Shown one piece after another: positions 35,178 to 45,595 of a DNA stretch of 64,000 bases. The DNA is from Herbaspirillum rubrisubalbicans. GTDB lineage: Bacteria > Pseudomonadota > Gammaproteobacteria > Burkholderiales > Burkholderiaceae_D. The stretch is taken from contig NZ_CP024996.1 in the NCBI RefSeq assembly GCF_003719195.1, positions 310,001 through 374,000 of the forward strand. The letters are read 5' to 3'. The notes below the pieces were generated by a model. That model saw nothing but the letters and a program-made list of their open reading frames with translations. It was not told where the DNA came from and did no database searches. A program made the position numbers and the translations under genes. How positions within the stretch are numbered: the stretch's first letter is position 1; each line of letters begins with the position of its first letter.

Positions 35178-36634
35178 TGCGATTCGATTTCCGCCAGTTG
35201 CTGGAATGGATCCGCACTGCCGAAGAGGCGGCCTCGGCGCATACCGTGCCCGGCGTGGTCAATGCCCCGGCCGGTCTGCTTGAGCTCAATGACGTGGTCA
35301 CCGACAGCCGTGCGGTCAAGCCCGGCAATGTCTTCGTCGCCCTGCGCGGCGAGCGTTTCGATGCGCATGACTTCCTCGACGCCGTGGCCGCCCAAGGCGC
35401 TGCCGTCGTGGTGGTGGAGCGCGTGCCGGCGGGCTTGTCGCTGCCGGCCATCGTGGTGCCCGACAGCCGCGCTGCCTTGGGCCAGATCGCCCATGGCTGG
35501 CGCGTGCAGCGCCAGATCCCGGTCATTGGTGTGACCGGCAGCAACGGCAAGACCACCGTCAAGGAAATGATTGCCGCCATCCTCGCCGCCGCCTTTGGCG
35601 AAGACGGCTACCTGGGCACGCGCGGCAACTTCAACAACGAGATCGGCGTACCGCTGACCTTGTTCCGCCTGCGGGCGCAGCACCAGGCCGCCGTCATCGA
35701 GATGGGCATGAACCATCCGGGCGAGATCGCCGTGCTCTCACGCATCGCCGCGCCCACCTTGGGCCTGGTCAACAATGCCCAGCGCGAGCACCAGGAATTC
35801 ATGGCCAGCGTGGAAGCGGTGGCGCGTGAAAACGGCGCCGTGATCCGCCACCTTCCCGCCGATGGCGTGGCCGTCTTCCCGGCCGATGATGATTTCACCG
35901 CGCTGTGGCGCGAAGAGGCTGGCGCCCGTCGCGTGCTGACCTTTGGCCTGAATGCGCAAGCCGATGTCAGCGCCAGCTACCAGGCCACGGCCTTCGGCAG
36001 CACGCTGCAGGTTACCGCCAAGGGCCTGGCTGTGCCACCGGCCCAGTTCAAGGTCGAGCTGGCCGCCGTCGGCGAACACAACGTGCGCAATGCCCTGGCT
36101 GCCACCGCCTGTGCATTGGGTGCCGGTATCGCGGTGGACGCCGTGGTGCGTGGCTTGCAGAGCTTCGCCCCGGTCAATGGCCGGTTGCAACGCAAACAGG
36201 CCAAGAGCGGTGCTCTGGTGATCGACGACACCTACAACGCCAACCCCGATTCGGTGCGCGCTGCCATCGACGTGCTGGCCAGCATCGCCGGCCCGCGTGT
36301 GCTGGTGCTGGGCGACATGGGCGAGGTCGGCGACCAGGGGCCGCAGTTCCATGCCGAGATCGGCGCCTATGCGCGCAGTCGTGGTATCCCGCTCTTCTTC
36401 GGACTGGGCGAATTGACGAAACACGCCGTCGCTGCGTATGGCGCCCCGCTGCAAGGCGTGGCCCAGGCCATGCATTGCGACGATATCGCCACCCTCAATG
36501 CAGCGGTGGAGCAGGCCGCGCCGCAAGGCGCGACCGTTTTGGTAAAAGGTTCACGCTTCATGAAGATGGAGCGAGTTGTACAGCATCTGGTCAACGTTGA
36601 ATCCCTCACGCAACATCAACAGGAGACCCATTAA
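35174..36634 (+). CDS. murF: UDP-MurNAc-tripeptide:D-Ala-D-Ala ligase
   Basis: A 486-residue Mur ligase adding the D-Ala-D-Ala dipeptide. Motifs: [14 protein letters not shown] (ATP), N-N-E-I-G-V-P-L-T and [10 protein letters not shown] in the central domain, and [11 protein letters not shown] in the C-terminal domain. Two adjacent ATG codons (35174 and 35177) are possible starts; the first overlaps the murE stop. One base separates its stop from mraY. Confidence 0.95.
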   Translation: MMRFDFRQLLEWIRTAEEAASAHTVPGVVNAPAGLLELNDVVTDSRAVKPGNVFVALRGERFDAHDFLDAVAAQGAAVVVVERVPAGLSLPAIVVPDSRAALGQIAHGWRVQRQIPVIGVTGSNGKTTVKEMIAAILAAAFGEDGYLGTRGNFNNEIGVPLTLFRLRAQHQAAVIEMGMNHPGEIAVLSRIAAPTLGLVNNAQREHQEFMASVEAVARENGAVIRHLPADGVAVFPADDDFTALWREEAGARRVLTFGLNAQADVSASYQATAFGSTLQVTAKGLAVPPAQFKVELAAVGEHNVRNALAATACALGAGIAVDAVVRGLQSFAPVNGRLQRKQAKSGALVIDDTYNANPDSVRAAIDVLASIAGPRVLVLGDMGEVGDQGPQFHAEIGAYARSRGIPLFFGLGELTKHAVAAYGAPLQGVAQAMHCDDIATLNAAVEQAAPQGATVLVKGSRFMKMERVVQHLVNVESLTQHQQETH

Positions 36635-36635
36635 C

Positions 36636-37805
36636 ATGCTGGTCTGGCTCGCACAGAATTTTCAACAGGATTTCGGTTTTCTGCGCCTGTTCAACTTCAT
36701 CACCTTCCGCGCGGTGTTTGCCACGTTGACGGCGCTGTTGATCGGCATGATCGCCGGCCCCGCCGTGATCCGTATGCTCACCCGCATGAAGGTCGGCCAG
36801 GCGGTGCGCACCGATGGCCCCCAGACCCACCTGATCAAGTCCGGCACCCCGACCATGGGCGGCGTGCTGATCCTGATCGGCATCGGCATTTCCACGCTGC
36901 TGTGGGCGGATCTGTCCAACCGTTTCGTCTGGATCGTGCTGATCGTCACGCTCGGCTTTGGCGCCATCGGCTGGGTCGATGACTATCGCAAGGTGGTCTA
37001 CCGCGATCCCGAAGGAATGCGCTCGCGTGAAAAATATTTCTGGCAATCCCTGATCGGCCTGGTGGCGGCGTTCTACCTGGCCTTCTCGGTGTCCGAAGTG
37101 AGCAATATGAAGGTCTTCGACCTGTTCGTGGCCTGGGTGCGTTCCGGTTTCAGCCTGGACTTGCCGCCCAAGGCCGACCTGATCGTGCCCTTCTTCAAGA
37201 CGGTCAGCTATCCGCTGGGCGTGTGGGGTTTCATCGCGCTGACCTATTTCGTCATCGTCGGCACCAGTAACGCCGTCAACCTGACCGATGGCCTGGATGG
37301 CCTGGCCATCATGCCCACCGTGCTGGTGGGTGCGGCTCTGGGCCTGTTCGCCTACCTGACCGGTAACGCCGCCTATGCCAAGTACCTGTTCATCCCGCAC
37401 ATCCCCGGTGCGGGTGAATTGCTGATCTTCTGCGGCGCCATGGGTGGCGCAGGCCTGGCCTTCCTCTGGTACAACGCCTACCCGGCGCAGGTGTTCATGG
37501 GCGACGTCGGTGCGCTGGCGCTGGGCGGCGCGCTGGGCACCATCGCCGTCATCGTGCGTCAGGAAATCGTGCTCTTCATCATGGGCGGCATCTTCGTGGT
37601 GGAAACGCTGTCGGTGATGATCCAGGTGGCCTATTTCAAATACACGAAGAAGCGCTTCGGCACGGGCCGACGCGTGTTGTTGATGGCGCCGCTGCACCAT
37701 CACTACGAGCAGAAGGGCTGGAAGGAAACCCAGGTGGTGGTGCGCTTCTGGATCATCACCATGATGCTGGTGCTGCTGGGTCTGTCGACGCTGAAACTGC
37801 GCTGA
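36636..37805 (+). CDS. mraY: Phospho-MurNAc-pentapeptide transferase
   Basis: A 389-residue polytopic membrane enzyme that makes lipid I from UDP-MurNAc-pentapeptide and undecaprenyl phosphate. About ten membrane segments carry the catalytic [16 protein letters not shown] and [12 protein letters not shown] motifs and the H-H-H-Y-E loop near the C-terminus. ATG 36636 with AGGAG is chosen; the longer frame from 36576 overlaps murF. Confidence 0.95.
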   Translation: MLVWLAQNFQQDFGFLRLFNFITFRAVFATLTALLIGMIAGPAVIRMLTRMKVGQAVRTDGPQTHLIKSGTPTMGGVLILIGIGISTLLWADLSNRFVWIVLIVTLGFGAIGWVDDYRKVVYRDPEGMRSREKYFWQSLIGLVAAFYLAFSVSEVSNMKVFDLFVAWVRSGFSLDLPPKADLIVPFFKTVSYPLGVWGFIALTYFVIVGTSNAVNLTDGLDGLAIMPTVLVGAALGLFAYLTGNAAYAKYLFIPHIPGAGELLIFCGAMGGAGLAFLWYNAYPAQVFMGDVGALALGGALGTIAVIVRQEIVLFIMGGIFVVETLSVMIQVAYFKYTKKRFGTGRRVLLMAPLHHHYEQKGWKETQVVVRFWIITMMLVLLGLSTLKLR

Positions 37806-37830
37806 CGGCGCGCTGTATGAAGGAAAAAAC

Positions 37831-37862
37831 GGCGCCCCTTGCGATTCATGCCAAGCGGCGCC
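37831..37862 (+). promoter_or_regulatory. Stem-loop between mraY and murD
   Basis: GGCGCCCCTTG (37831-37841) pairs with CAAGCGGCGCC (37852-37862) with one mismatch and a 10-base loop. It lies in the widest gap (112 bases) inside the first part of the dcw cluster. The following CCCTTTGTGG is a poor U-tract, so it may be an attenuator, RNA-processing site or weak terminator. Confidence 0.5.
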
Positions 37863-37917
37863 CTTTGTGGTTGATGCAATTGAAGAAGTCTGTGAAGAAG
37901 TGAGTCTGGAAACAACG

Positions 37918-40020
37918 ATGAATTACTCGGGCAAACACGTTCTGGTGCTCGGACTCGGTGAGTCCGGCCTGGCAATGGCGCGGTGGCTGGTCTACTGCGG
38001 CGCCAGCGTGCGCGTGGCCGATACCCGCAGCGAAGCGGCGCTGGCCGAGCGCCTGGCCGCCTTGCGCGCTGATGCGCCCGAGGCCCAGGCCGTGCTGGGC
38101 CAGCCGCTGGCAGCGGCCTTGCTCGATGGCATCGATTTCGTCGCTGTCAGCCCGGGCCTGGCCCCCGAGGGTGAGCTGGCACCGCTGATGCCGGTCATCG
38201 CCGAGCGCGGCCTGCCGCTATGGGGCGAGATCGAATTGTTCGCGCAGGCGCTGCTCGCCTTGCGCGAAGAAACCCTGTATCAACCGAAGATCCTGGCCAT
38301 TACCGGCACCAACGGCAAGACCACGGTGACGCGCCTGACCGGCCTGCTGTGCCAGCGCGCCGGCCTGTCGGTGCAAGTGGCGGGCAATATCAGCCCGGCC
38401 GCACTGGACGTGCTGCGCGAAGCGGTCATCAAAGACCAAGTTTTCCTGGCCGAACTGGCCGAGCAGGATGCACTGGCTGCCGCCCAGGCACAGGCTGAAG
38501 CCGAAGCGCAAGCCGCGCAGCAAGCCGTGCTGGATGCCCAGCAGGCCGCCGAAGCCGAAAAGCACCGCCGCGCCGCCGCCCGCATCGAGGAGGCTGCGGC
38601 CATCGCGGTGCCGGTCATGGCGCAGCAGGCGGCGCCTAACGCGCCGCCCGAACAGCCTGAGTCACAACTGGACCTGCTGGCGCCGACCGTAGACGGCCCA
38701 GAGCCAGAAAACGGCCAGCCCGCCACCGACGCACCGGCAGACAGTGCCGAGGCAGCCAGCGAAGCGCAAGCGGAGGCCGGGAGCGAGGCCGTGGCCGAGG
38801 CCGAGGTGGGTAATGCAGCAAATGAAGATTTCGTCACCTCCACCGTGGAAGCCACGCTGCAAGTGGCTTCCGACGTGGTGCCGCAAGCCGATCCCGACGC
38901 GCCGGCTACCACAGGTGAAGCAATGAGCCTGGGCGACTTCATGGAAGTCTCGCGCAAGGCCGAGGAAGAGGCGCTGGTCGAAGTGCCGCCCCCGCCGCCG
39001 CCGGAGCCGACCTATCGTGGTTCCATGCCGCAGGCCTGGGTGCTGGAGCTCTCCAGCTTCCAGTTGCACACCACCCACAGCCTGCAGGCGCACGCGGCCA
39101 CCGTGCTGAACCTGACCCAGGATCACTTGGACTGGCATGGCAGCATGGAGCACTATGCCGCCGACAAGGCCCGCATCTTCGGCCAGGACACCGTGCGCGT
39201 GCTCAATCGCGACGACGCGCTGGTCATGGAGATGGCTTCCACCGCCGCGCCGCTGTCCACCTTCGGGCTGGATGAGCCGGACACGCCCAACAGCTTCGGC
39301 CTGGTCAACGACAATGGCATGTTGTGGCTGGCCAATGCCTTCGTCCACGAAGATGACGAAGTGCCGGAAGGCAAGCGCCGCCGCAAGCAGAAGGACATGC
39401 TGCCGCCGCCGGTGACGGTCAAGCGCCTCATGCCGGCCGACGCTCTCAAGATCCGCGGCGCCCACAACGCCATGAATGCGCTGGCCGCGCTGGCCCTGTG
39501 CCGCGCCATCGACCTGCCGATGGCGCCGCTGCTGCACGGTCTGCGCGAGTACACGGGGGAACCGCACCGGGTGGAACTGGTGGGCGTGATCCAGGAAGTG
39601 GAGTACTACGACGACAGCAAGGGCACCAACGTGGGTGCCACCGTGGCAGCCTTGAACGGCCTGGGTCTGGGCGGTCGTCCCAATCGCATCGTGTTGATTG
39701 CCGGTGGCGATGGCAAGGGCCAGGACTTTTCGCCGCTGGACCTGCCGGTGCAGAAATATGCACGCGCCGTCCTGCTGATCGGCCGCGACGCCCCCGCCGT
39801 GCGCACTGCGCTGGCCGACAGCGGTGTCGAACTGATCGATTGCGCCAGCCTGGAACAGGCAGTGGAGCAGGCCGGACAGATCGCCAAGGCGGGCGACATC
39901 GTGCTGCTCTCGCCGGCTTGCGCCAGCCTGGACATGTTCCGCAACTATGCCCATCGCGCCGAGGTGTTCGTGGACGCGGTGCATGAACTGGCGCTCTCGC
40001 GCGGTGAGGTGCTGGTATGA
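37918..40020 (+). CDS. murD: UDP-MurNAc-L-alanine:D-glutamate ligase with a large internal insertion
   Basis: MurD adds D-Glu to UDP-MurNAc-L-Ala. At 700 residues this copy far exceeds the usual 440-510. The family motifs are intact: G-L-G-E-S-G near residue 12, ATP loop G130-[15 protein letters not shown] at 375-383, [21 protein letters not shown] and [10 protein letters not shown]. Residues about 170-368 (38425-39021) are inserted between the N-I-S-P-A-A-L-D helix and the strand leading to ELSSFQL. The insert is Ala/Glu/Gln-rich and probably helical at first, then acidic and disordered, ending in P-P-P-P-P-P-E-P. It is in frame with no stop. ATG 37918 is preferred; GTG 37867 is also open. 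ATGA overlap with ftsW. Confidence 0.93.
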   Translation: MNYSGKHVLVLGLGESGLAMARWLVYCGASVRVADTRSEAALAERLAALRADAPEAQAVLGQPLAAALLDGIDFVAVSPGLAPEGELAPLMPVIAERGLPLWGEIELFAQALLALREETLYQPKILAITGTNGKTTVTRLTGLLCQRAGLSVQVAGNISPAALDVLREAVIKDQVFLAELAEQDALAAAQAQAEAEAQAAQQAVLDAQQAAEAEKHRRAAARIEEAAAIAVPVMAQQAAPNAPPEQPESQLDLLAPTVDGPEPENGQPATDAPADSAEAASEAQAEAGSEAVAEAEVGNAANEDFVTSTVEATLQVASDVVPQADPDAPATTGEAMSLGDFMEVSRKAEEEALVEVPPPPPPEPTYRGSMPQAWVLELSSFQLHTTHSLQAHAATVLNLTQDHLDWHGSMEHYAADKARIFGQDTVRVLNRDDALVMEMASTAAPLSTFGLDEPDTPNSFGLVNDNGMLWLANAFVHEDDEVPEGKRRRKQKDMLPPPVTVKRLMPADALKIRGAHNAMNALAALALCRAIDLPMAPLLHGLREYTGEPHRVELVGVIQEVEYYDDSKGTNVGATVAALNGLGLGGRPNRIVLIAGGDGKGQDFSPLDLPVQKYARAVLLIGRDAPAVRTALADSGVELIDCASLEQAVEQAGQIAKAGDIVLLSPACASLDMFRNYAHRAEVFVDAVHELALSRGEVLV
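38425..39021 (+). repeat. Low-complexity Ala/Glu/Gln/Pro-coding segment inside murD
   Basis: About 597 in-frame bases encode the MurD insert. The first third is built of short imperfect repeats of GCC/GAA/CAG-type codons ([12 protein letters not shown]), the middle is Ala/Glu/Asp/Ser-rich, and the end is a proline run. Base composition resembles the flanks, which argues against recent acquisition and for expansion in place. Confidence 0.7.
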
Positions 40021-41282
40021 AACTGGGCCTGTCTTCGTTGCGTAACTGGTTGGGAGGCGTCAAGCAAGCCGCCCCGGTGGCGGCTGGGCGCATACGTGCC
40101 GGCCGTGGCAGCGCATCGGGCAGCATTGGTCTGGAACAGCGTTCGCGCATGATGGAATACGACCAGCCGCTGATCTGGGTGGTGGTATTGCTGATGCTGT
40201 TCGGCATGGTGATGGTCTATTCGGCGTCGGTGGCGTTGCCGGATTCGCCCAAGTACGCCGCCTATTCGAACTATCACTTCCTGGTGCGCCAGGCGATCTT
40301 CATCGTGCTCTCCATCATCGCCGGCGCCCTGGTGTTCCGCGTGCGCATCGAGACTTGGCAGAAGTGGGCGCCCTACCTGTTCGCCGTCACCCTGATCCTG
40401 CTGCTGCTGGTGCTGATCCCGGGCGTGGGCAAGGGTGTCAATGGCGCCAAGCGCTGGCTGTCGCTGAAGATCATCAACCTGCAACCGTCCGAATTGATGA
40501 AGCTCTTCATCGTGCTCTACGCCGCCGACTACACGGTGCGCAAGCAGGCGGTGATGCACAAGCTGGTCAAGGGCTTCTTCCCGATGGCCGCAGCTGTCGG
40601 CCTGGTCGGTTTGCTGCTGCTGCTGGAGCCCGACCTGGGCGCGTTCGGCGTGATCGTCTGCATTGCCATGGGCATCCTGTTCCTGGGGGGCATCAACGGG
40701 GTCTGGTTCGGCGGCATCGGCGCCACGCTGGTGGGCGTGTTCTCGTTGGTCATTGTGACCTCGCCGTGGCGGCGCGAGCGTATCTTCGCCTATCTGAATC
40801 CCTGGGAAGAAGACAATGCGCTGGGCAAGGCTTACCAGTTGTCGCACTCGCTGATCGCCTTCGGGCGCGGCGAGCTGTTCGGCGTGGGCCTGGGCAGCAG
40901 TGTGGAGAAATTGCATTACCTGCCGGAGGCGCATACCGACTTCCTGCTGGCCGTCATCGGCGAGGAACTCGGCTTTGCCGGCGTGCTGGTGGTGGTGCTG
41001 CTGTTCTACTGGCTGGTCAAGCACGCCTTCGAGATCGGTCGCCAGGCCATCGCCCTGGACCTGACCTTTGCCGGCCTGGTGGCCAAGGGCATCGGTATCT
41101 GGCTGGGCGTGCAGGCGTTCATCAACATGGGGGTGAACCTGGGTCTGCTGCCCACCAAGGGTCTGACGCTGCCGCTGATGAGCTATGGTGGCTCGGGTGT
41201 GCTGTTGAATTGCGTGGGCCTGGCCATCCTGTTGCGTATCGATTATGAAAACCGGGTCTTGATGCGCGGAGGTCGCCTATGA
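40017..41282 (+). CDS. ftsW: Septal peptidoglycan polymerase FtsW
   Basis: A 421-residue SEDS-family glycosyltransferase that polymerises lipid II at the septum together with FtsI. Ten membrane segments begin after an unusually long, basic, Gly/Arg-rich cytoplasmic N-terminus of about 45 residues. Motifs include V-N-G-A-K-R-W, the Q-P-S-E-L-M-K-L segment, [14 protein letters not shown] and [10 protein letters not shown]. It overlaps murD and murG. Confidence 0.95.
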   Translation: MKLGLSSLRNWLGGVKQAAPVAAGRIRAGRGSASGSIGLEQRSRMMEYDQPLIWVVVLLMLFGMVMVYSASVALPDSPKYAAYSNYHFLVRQAIFIVLSIIAGALVFRVRIETWQKWAPYLFAVTLILLLLVLIPGVGKGVNGAKRWLSLKIINLQPSELMKLFIVLYAADYTVRKQAVMHKLVKGFFPMAAAVGLVGLLLLLEPDLGAFGVIVCIAMGILFLGGINGVWFGGIGATLVGVFSLVIVTSPWRRERIFAYLNPWEEDNALGKAYQLSHSLIAFGRGELFGVGLGSSVEKLHYLPEAHTDFLLAVIGEELGFAGVLVVVLLFYWLVKHAFEIGRQAIALDLTFAGLVAKGIGIWLGVQAFINMGVNLGLLPTKGLTLPLMSYGGSGVLLNCVGLAILLRIDYENRVLMRGGRL

Positions 41283-42361
41283 ACGCGCCGCGCAAGTTGC
41301 TCATCATGGCCGCCGGCACCGGCGGGCATATCTTCCCCGGCCTGGCCATTGCCGACACCATGCGTGCGCGTGGCTGGCAAGTGAGCTGGCTGGGTACCTC
41401 GCATGGCATGGAGCGCGAGCTGGTGCCGCGCCATGGCGTGGAGATGGACAGCATCGTCTTCGCCGGCCTGCGCGGCAAGGGTCTGATGCATACGCTCAAG
41501 GGCGTGTGGCGTCTGGCGGCAAGCTTCTTGCATTGCCATGCCATCCTCGGTCGTCGGCGCCCCGATGTGGTGCTGGGCATGGGCGGTTACGTGACCGTGC
41601 CGGGCGGCATGATGGCGCGCCTGCGCGGCAAGCCGCTGGTGCTGGTCAATGCGGATGCGGCGCTGCTGCTGTCCAACAAGACCCTGACGCCGATGGCGAC
41701 CAGGGTGCTGTTCGGCTTCCCTGCCGATTTTGGCAAGGCAGCGGGCAAGGCCGAGGTCACCGGCAATCCGGTGCGCAAGGAAATCATTGCGCTGCCGCCG
41801 CCGGCCCAGCGTTACGCCGGCCACAGCGGTGTGCTGAAGATCCTGGTGGTGGGCGGCAGCCTGGGTGCCAAGGTCTTGAATGACAACGTTCCCGCGGCGC
41901 TGGCGAAGTTGCCCGCCGAGTTGCGCCCGCAAGTGACGCATCAATCGGGCAAGCAGCACATCGCGGCCTTGCGCGCCGCTTACGAGGCCGCAGGCGTGCA
42001 GGCCGAAGTGGTCGATTTCATCGACGATATGCCGCGCCGCTATGCCCAGGCCGATCTGGTGATCTGCCGCGCCGGGGCCATCACGGTCTCCGAGCTGACG
42101 GCAGCTGGCGTGGCCAGCGTGCTGGTCCCGCTGGCGGTGTCGACCACCTCGCACCAGATTGATAACGCCAGGTGGATGGCAGAAAACAAGGCGGCCATTC
42201 ACTTGCCGCAACGCGAACTGACGCCGGAGCACCTGGCCGGTTTGCTACAGAAACTGGACCGCGCTGCCTGTCAGGAGATGGCGCAGGCGGCATACGAACA
42301 AGGCCGGCGCGATGCCAACGAGGCGATCGCGCGGGTGCTGGAAGGACTGGTAACACCATGA
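41279..42361 (+). CDS. murG: Lipid II synthase (UDP-GlcNAc transferase)
   Basis: A 360-residue membrane-associated GT-B glycosyltransferase that adds GlcNAc to lipid I. It has the N-terminal [11 protein letters not shown] loop, [20 protein letters not shown] and the UDP-GlcNAc site [12 protein letters not shown]. Normal length. ATGA-type overlaps join it to ftsW and murC. Confidence 0.95.
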   Translation: MNAPRKLLIMAAGTGGHIFPGLAIADTMRARGWQVSWLGTSHGMERELVPRHGVEMDSIVFAGLRGKGLMHTLKGVWRLAASFLHCHAILGRRRPDVVLGMGGYVTVPGGMMARLRGKPLVLVNADAALLLSNKTLTPMATRVLFGFPADFGKAAGKAEVTGNPVRKEIIALPPPAQRYAGHSGVLKILVVGGSLGAKVLNDNVPAALAKLPAELRPQVTHQSGKQHIAALRAAYEAAGVQAEVVDFIDDMPRRYAQADLVICRAGAITVSELTAAGVASVLVPLAVSTTSHQIDNARWMAENKAAIHLPQRELTPEHLAGLLQKLDRAACQEMAQAAYEQGRRDANEAIARVLEGLVTP

Positions 42362-43785
42362 AGCATCGTGTCAAGAACATCCATTTTGTGGGCATCGGCG
42401 GCTCAGGCATGAGCGGCATTGCTGAAGTTTTGTTCAACCTTGGCTATGGCGTCTCGGGCTCGGACCTCGGCAGCAACGCCGCCACCCAGCGCCTGGCGCA
42501 ACTGGGTGCGTGCATCCGCTATGGTCACGCCGCCGAGAACATCGAAGGCGCCGACGCCATCGTGACCTCCACCGCCGTCAAGGGCGACAACCCGGAAGTG
42601 CTGGCCGCGCGCAAGAAGCACATCCCCATCGTGCCGCGTGCGGTGATGCTGGGCGAACTGATGCGCCTGAAGAAGGGTATCGCCATTGCCGGCACCCACG
42701 GCAAGACCACCACCACCAGCCTGGTGGCGAGCGTGCTGGCGCAAGGCGGACTGGACCCGACCTTCGTCATCGGCGGTCGCCTCACCAGCGCCGGTGCCAA
42801 TGCCAAGCTGGGGACCGGCGAATTCATCGTGGCCGAGGCCGATGAATCAGATGCCTCGTTCTTGAATCTGACGCCCGTGATCGAAGTCATCACCAATATC
42901 GATGCCGATCACATGGAAACCTACAACCATGACTTCGCGCGCCTGAAGCAGGCCTTCGTCGAGTTCACCCAGCGCCTGCCGTTCTACGGCGTGGCCGTGC
43001 TCTGCCTGGATGATCCGCACGTGCGCGAGATCATGCCGATGGTCTCCAAGCCCATCCTGACCTATGGCTTTCATGCCGACGCCGATGTGCGCGCCATCGA
43101 GGCCAGCGCGGTTGATGGCAAGATGGAATTCACCGTGATCCAGGACGGCTATGCGCCCATGAAGGTGAGCCTGAACCAGCCCGGGATGCACAACGTCCAG
43201 AATGCCTGCGCCGCCATTGCCATTGCGCGCGAGCTGGACGTGGACGATGCCGCCACCCAGAAGGCGCTGACCGAATTCAATGGCGTGGGTCGCCGCTTCA
43301 CCCGTTATGGCGAGGTGCCCATCACCGACGCCCAGGGCAATCCGGCCGGTCATTTCACCCTGGTCGACGACTACGGCCATCACCCGGTCGAGACCGCCGC
43401 CACCATCGCCGCCGCCCGTGGCGCCTATCCGGGCCGCCGCCTGGTGCTGGCCTTCCAGCCGCATCGCTATACCCGCACGCGCGACCTGTTCGAGGACTTC
43501 GTCAAGGTCTTGTCCTCGCCTGATGTGCTGGTGCTGGGCGAGGTGTATGCCGCCGGTGAAGCGCCCATCGTGGCCGCCGATGGCCGTTCGCTGGCCCATG
43601 CGTTGCGTGCGGCCGGCAAGGTCGAGCCGGTGTTCGTGGACGATATCGGCGACATGCCCGAGACCATCCGCAACGTGGTGCGCGATGGCGATGTGGTCAT
43701 GACCATGGGGGCGGGATCGATTTCCGCAGTGCCGGGGCGCCTGGTGGCGCAGGCCGGTGGCAAGAACGAACAGGGGGCAGCATGA
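42358..43785 (+). CDS. murC: UDP-MurNAc:L-alanine ligase
   Basis: A 475-residue Mur ligase for the first amino acid of the stem peptide. It has [13 protein letters not shown] (nucleotide fold), [12 protein letters not shown] (ATP), E-A-D-E-S-D-A-S-F and [12 protein letters not shown] 42358 overlaps the murG stop; the longer upstream frame lies inside murG and is discarded. It overlaps ddlB. Confidence 0.95.
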   Translation: MKHRVKNIHFVGIGGSGMSGIAEVLFNLGYGVSGSDLGSNAATQRLAQLGACIRYGHAAENIEGADAIVTSTAVKGDNPEVLAARKKHIPIVPRAVMLGELMRLKKGIAIAGTHGKTTTTSLVASVLAQGGLDPTFVIGGRLTSAGANAKLGTGEFIVAEADESDASFLNLTPVIEVITNIDADHMETYNHDFARLKQAFVEFTQRLPFYGVAVLCLDDPHVREIMPMVSKPILTYGFHADADVRAIEASAVDGKMEFTVIQDGYAPMKVSLNQPGMHNVQNACAAIAIARELDVDDAATQKALTEFNGVGRRFTRYGEVPITDAQGNPAGHFTLVDDYGHHPVETAATIAAARGAYPGRRLVLAFQPHRYTRTRDLFEDFVKVLSSPDVLVLGEVYAAGEAPIVAADGRSLAHALRAAGKVEPVFVDDIGDMPETIRNVVRDGDVVMTMGAGSISAVPGRLVAQAGGKNEQGAA

Positions 43786-44786
43786 TCAGCCAGGACCAGA
43801 TCAAGGCCTTTGGCCGTGTCGGTGTGCTCTTCGGTGGTCGTTCCGCCGAGCGCGAAGTATCGCTGATGTCGGGCAATGGCGTGCTGCAGGCCTTGCGCAG
43901 CAAGGGCGTGGATGCGCATCCCTTCGACCCGGCCGAACGCAGCCTGGGCGAGTTGCAGGCCGAGCAGTTCGACCGCGTCTTCATCGCCCTGCATGGTCGC
44001 TATGGCGAAGACGGTACGCTGCAAGGCGCGCTGGAACAGATGGGCTTGCCCTACACCGGCCCGGGCGTGATGGCCTCGAGCATCGCCATGGACAAGATCA
44101 TGACCAAGCGCATCTGGCTCTCGCACGGCCTGGTCACGCCGCGCTTCCTGAGCCTGGATGCCAAGAGCACCACACGTGAACAATTGCGCGTGGTCCCCGA
44201 TGAGCTGGGCCTGCCGCTGATGTTGAAGGCACCGCACGAGGGTTCGACCATCGGCATTGCCAAAGTGAATGGTTATTCCGACATGCAGGTCAGCTTCGAC
44301 ATGTGCGCTCGCTATGACAGCGTGGTGCTGGCCGAGGAATTCATCCGTGGCCGTGAACTGACGGTGCCGGTGCTGGGCAAAGGACGCGATGCGCGGGCCT
44401 TGCCGATCATCGAGATCTGCGCGCCGGGTGGCAATTACGACTACCAGAACAAGTATTTCACCGACGACACGAAATATTATTGCCCCGCCCCGCTGGATGA
44501 GGAACTGACGCGCCATATCCAGGATCTGGCGGTACGGGCCTTCAATGCGCTGGGTTGCCGCGGCTGGAGCCGGGTGGACTTCATGCTGCGCGAGGGGGAT
44601 GGCAAGGCCGAGCCTTACCTGATCGAAATCAATACCTCACCCGGCATGACCGGCCATTCGTTGGTGCCGATGGCGGCCAAGGCGGTGGGCATGAGTTATG
44701 AAGATCTGTGCTGTGAAATTCTGCAGATGGCCGCGCTGGACATGAGGCCATCCAAGGACTGGACGCCGCAGGTGGCACAGTCGTGA
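43782..44786 (+). CDS. ddlB: D-alanine:D-alanine ligase
   Basis: A 334-residue ATP-grasp enzyme that supplies the D-Ala-D-Ala used by MurF. It has [29 protein letters not shown], the [11 protein letters not shown] segment and E-I-N-T-S-P-G-M-T. The Tyr in [10 protein letters not shown] is the D-Ala-D-Ala (not D-Ala-D-Lac) form. It overlaps murC by ATGA; ftsQ starts 28 bases later. Confidence 0.94.
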   Translation: MISQDQIKAFGRVGVLFGGRSAEREVSLMSGNGVLQALRSKGVDAHPFDPAERSLGELQAEQFDRVFIALHGRYGEDGTLQGALEQMGLPYTGPGVMASSIAMDKIMTKRIWLSHGLVTPRFLSLDAKSTTREQLRVVPDELGLPLMLKAPHEGSTIGIAKVNGYSDMQVSFDMCARYDSVVLAEEFIRGRELTVPVLGKGRDARALPIIEICAPGGNYDYQNKYFTDDTKYYCPAPLDEELTRHIQDLAVRAFNALGCRGWSRVDFMLREGDGKAEPYLIEINTSPGMTGHSLVPMAAKAVGMSYEDLCCEILQMAALDMRPSKDWTPQVAQS

Positions 44787-44814
44787 TGGCACAGGTTTAA
44801 GGAAGCACGCGTCG

Positions 44815-45585
44815 ATGTGGCAGGACGTCAAGATGCTCAACGCCATCAGCAGTGCGCTCTTTGCGCTGGTGCTGCTGGCCTTGCTGGCATCCGGTTTATG
44901 GTGGGTGGCGCAGCGGCCGATGTTTACGCTGCACACGATACGCATTGAGAGCGCCAGCGACTTGCCGCTGGAAAAGGTCAATGCGTTGACGGTGCGAGCG
45001 ACCGCGGTGCCGCGCATCCACGGCAATTTCTTCACTGCCGACCTGACGGCGGTGCGCGCGGCCTTCGAGGCCGTGCCTTGGGTGCGCAAGGCCATGGTGC
45101 GGCGTGAATGGCCGGACCGGCTGGTGGTGAAGATCGAGGAACACAAGGCCCTGGGTACCTGGGGTGAAGATGGCAAGTTGTTGTCGCAGAAGGGTGACGT
45201 GTTCACCGCCAACCTGGCTGAGGCCGAGGACGACGGTGACCTGCTGGAGTTCGATGGCCCGCCCGGCAGCGAGAAGCAGGTGGTGGCGCGGCTGGCGCAG
45301 TTTCGCCAGTGGTTTGCCCCGATCAAGCTGGAGCCGGAGTCGGTGGTGCTGTCCAATCGCTATGCCTGGACCGTGCGGCTGGACAATGGCATGACGGTGG
45401 AGCTGGGGCGCGAGCAGGGTGATGCCGTCTTGAAGGAACGTGTGGCAAGGCTGGTGGCGGTATATCCGCAACTGATGGAACGATTGCAAGGAAAGATAGA
45501 AAGCGTCGACTTGCGCTATCCCAACGGGATGGCCTTGAAGGCGGATGGCCTGGTGCTGGCGGCAATGAACGGGAAAAAGAAATAA
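44815..45585 (+). CDS. ftsQ: Cell division protein FtsQ
   Basis: A 256-residue bitopic membrane protein that scaffolds FtsB/FtsL. One membrane segment (about 13-32), a POTRA domain beginning F-T-L-H-T-I-R-I-E-S, then the beta domain with V-R-R-E-W-P-D-R-L-V-V-K-I-E-E-H. The start is ATG 44815 with AAGGAAG. The C-terminal D-L-R-Y-P-N-G-M-A segment is the FtsB-binding strand. Confidence 0.93.
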   Translation: MWQDVKMLNAISSALFALVLLALLASGLWWVAQRPMFTLHTIRIESASDLPLEKVNALTVRATAVPRIHGNFFTADLTAVRAAFEAVPWVRKAMVRREWPDRLVVKIEEHKALGTWGEDGKLLSQKGDVFTANLAEAEDDGDLLEFDGPPGSEKQVVARLAQFRQWFAPIKLEPESVVLSNRYAWTVRLDNGMTVELGREQGDAVLKERVARLVAVYPQLMERLQGKIESVDLRYPNGMALKADGLVLAAMNGKKK

Positions 45586-45595
45586 GCGGAACGCT

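Noticed and set aside
38425-39021. MurD insert as a mobile element or intein
   Set aside because: No terminal repeats, no intein splice residues or endonuclease motifs, and composition matches the host gene.
38662-39984. Long antisense frame across murD
   Set aside because: Reads the reverse of murD; no start site signals and no recognisable domain.
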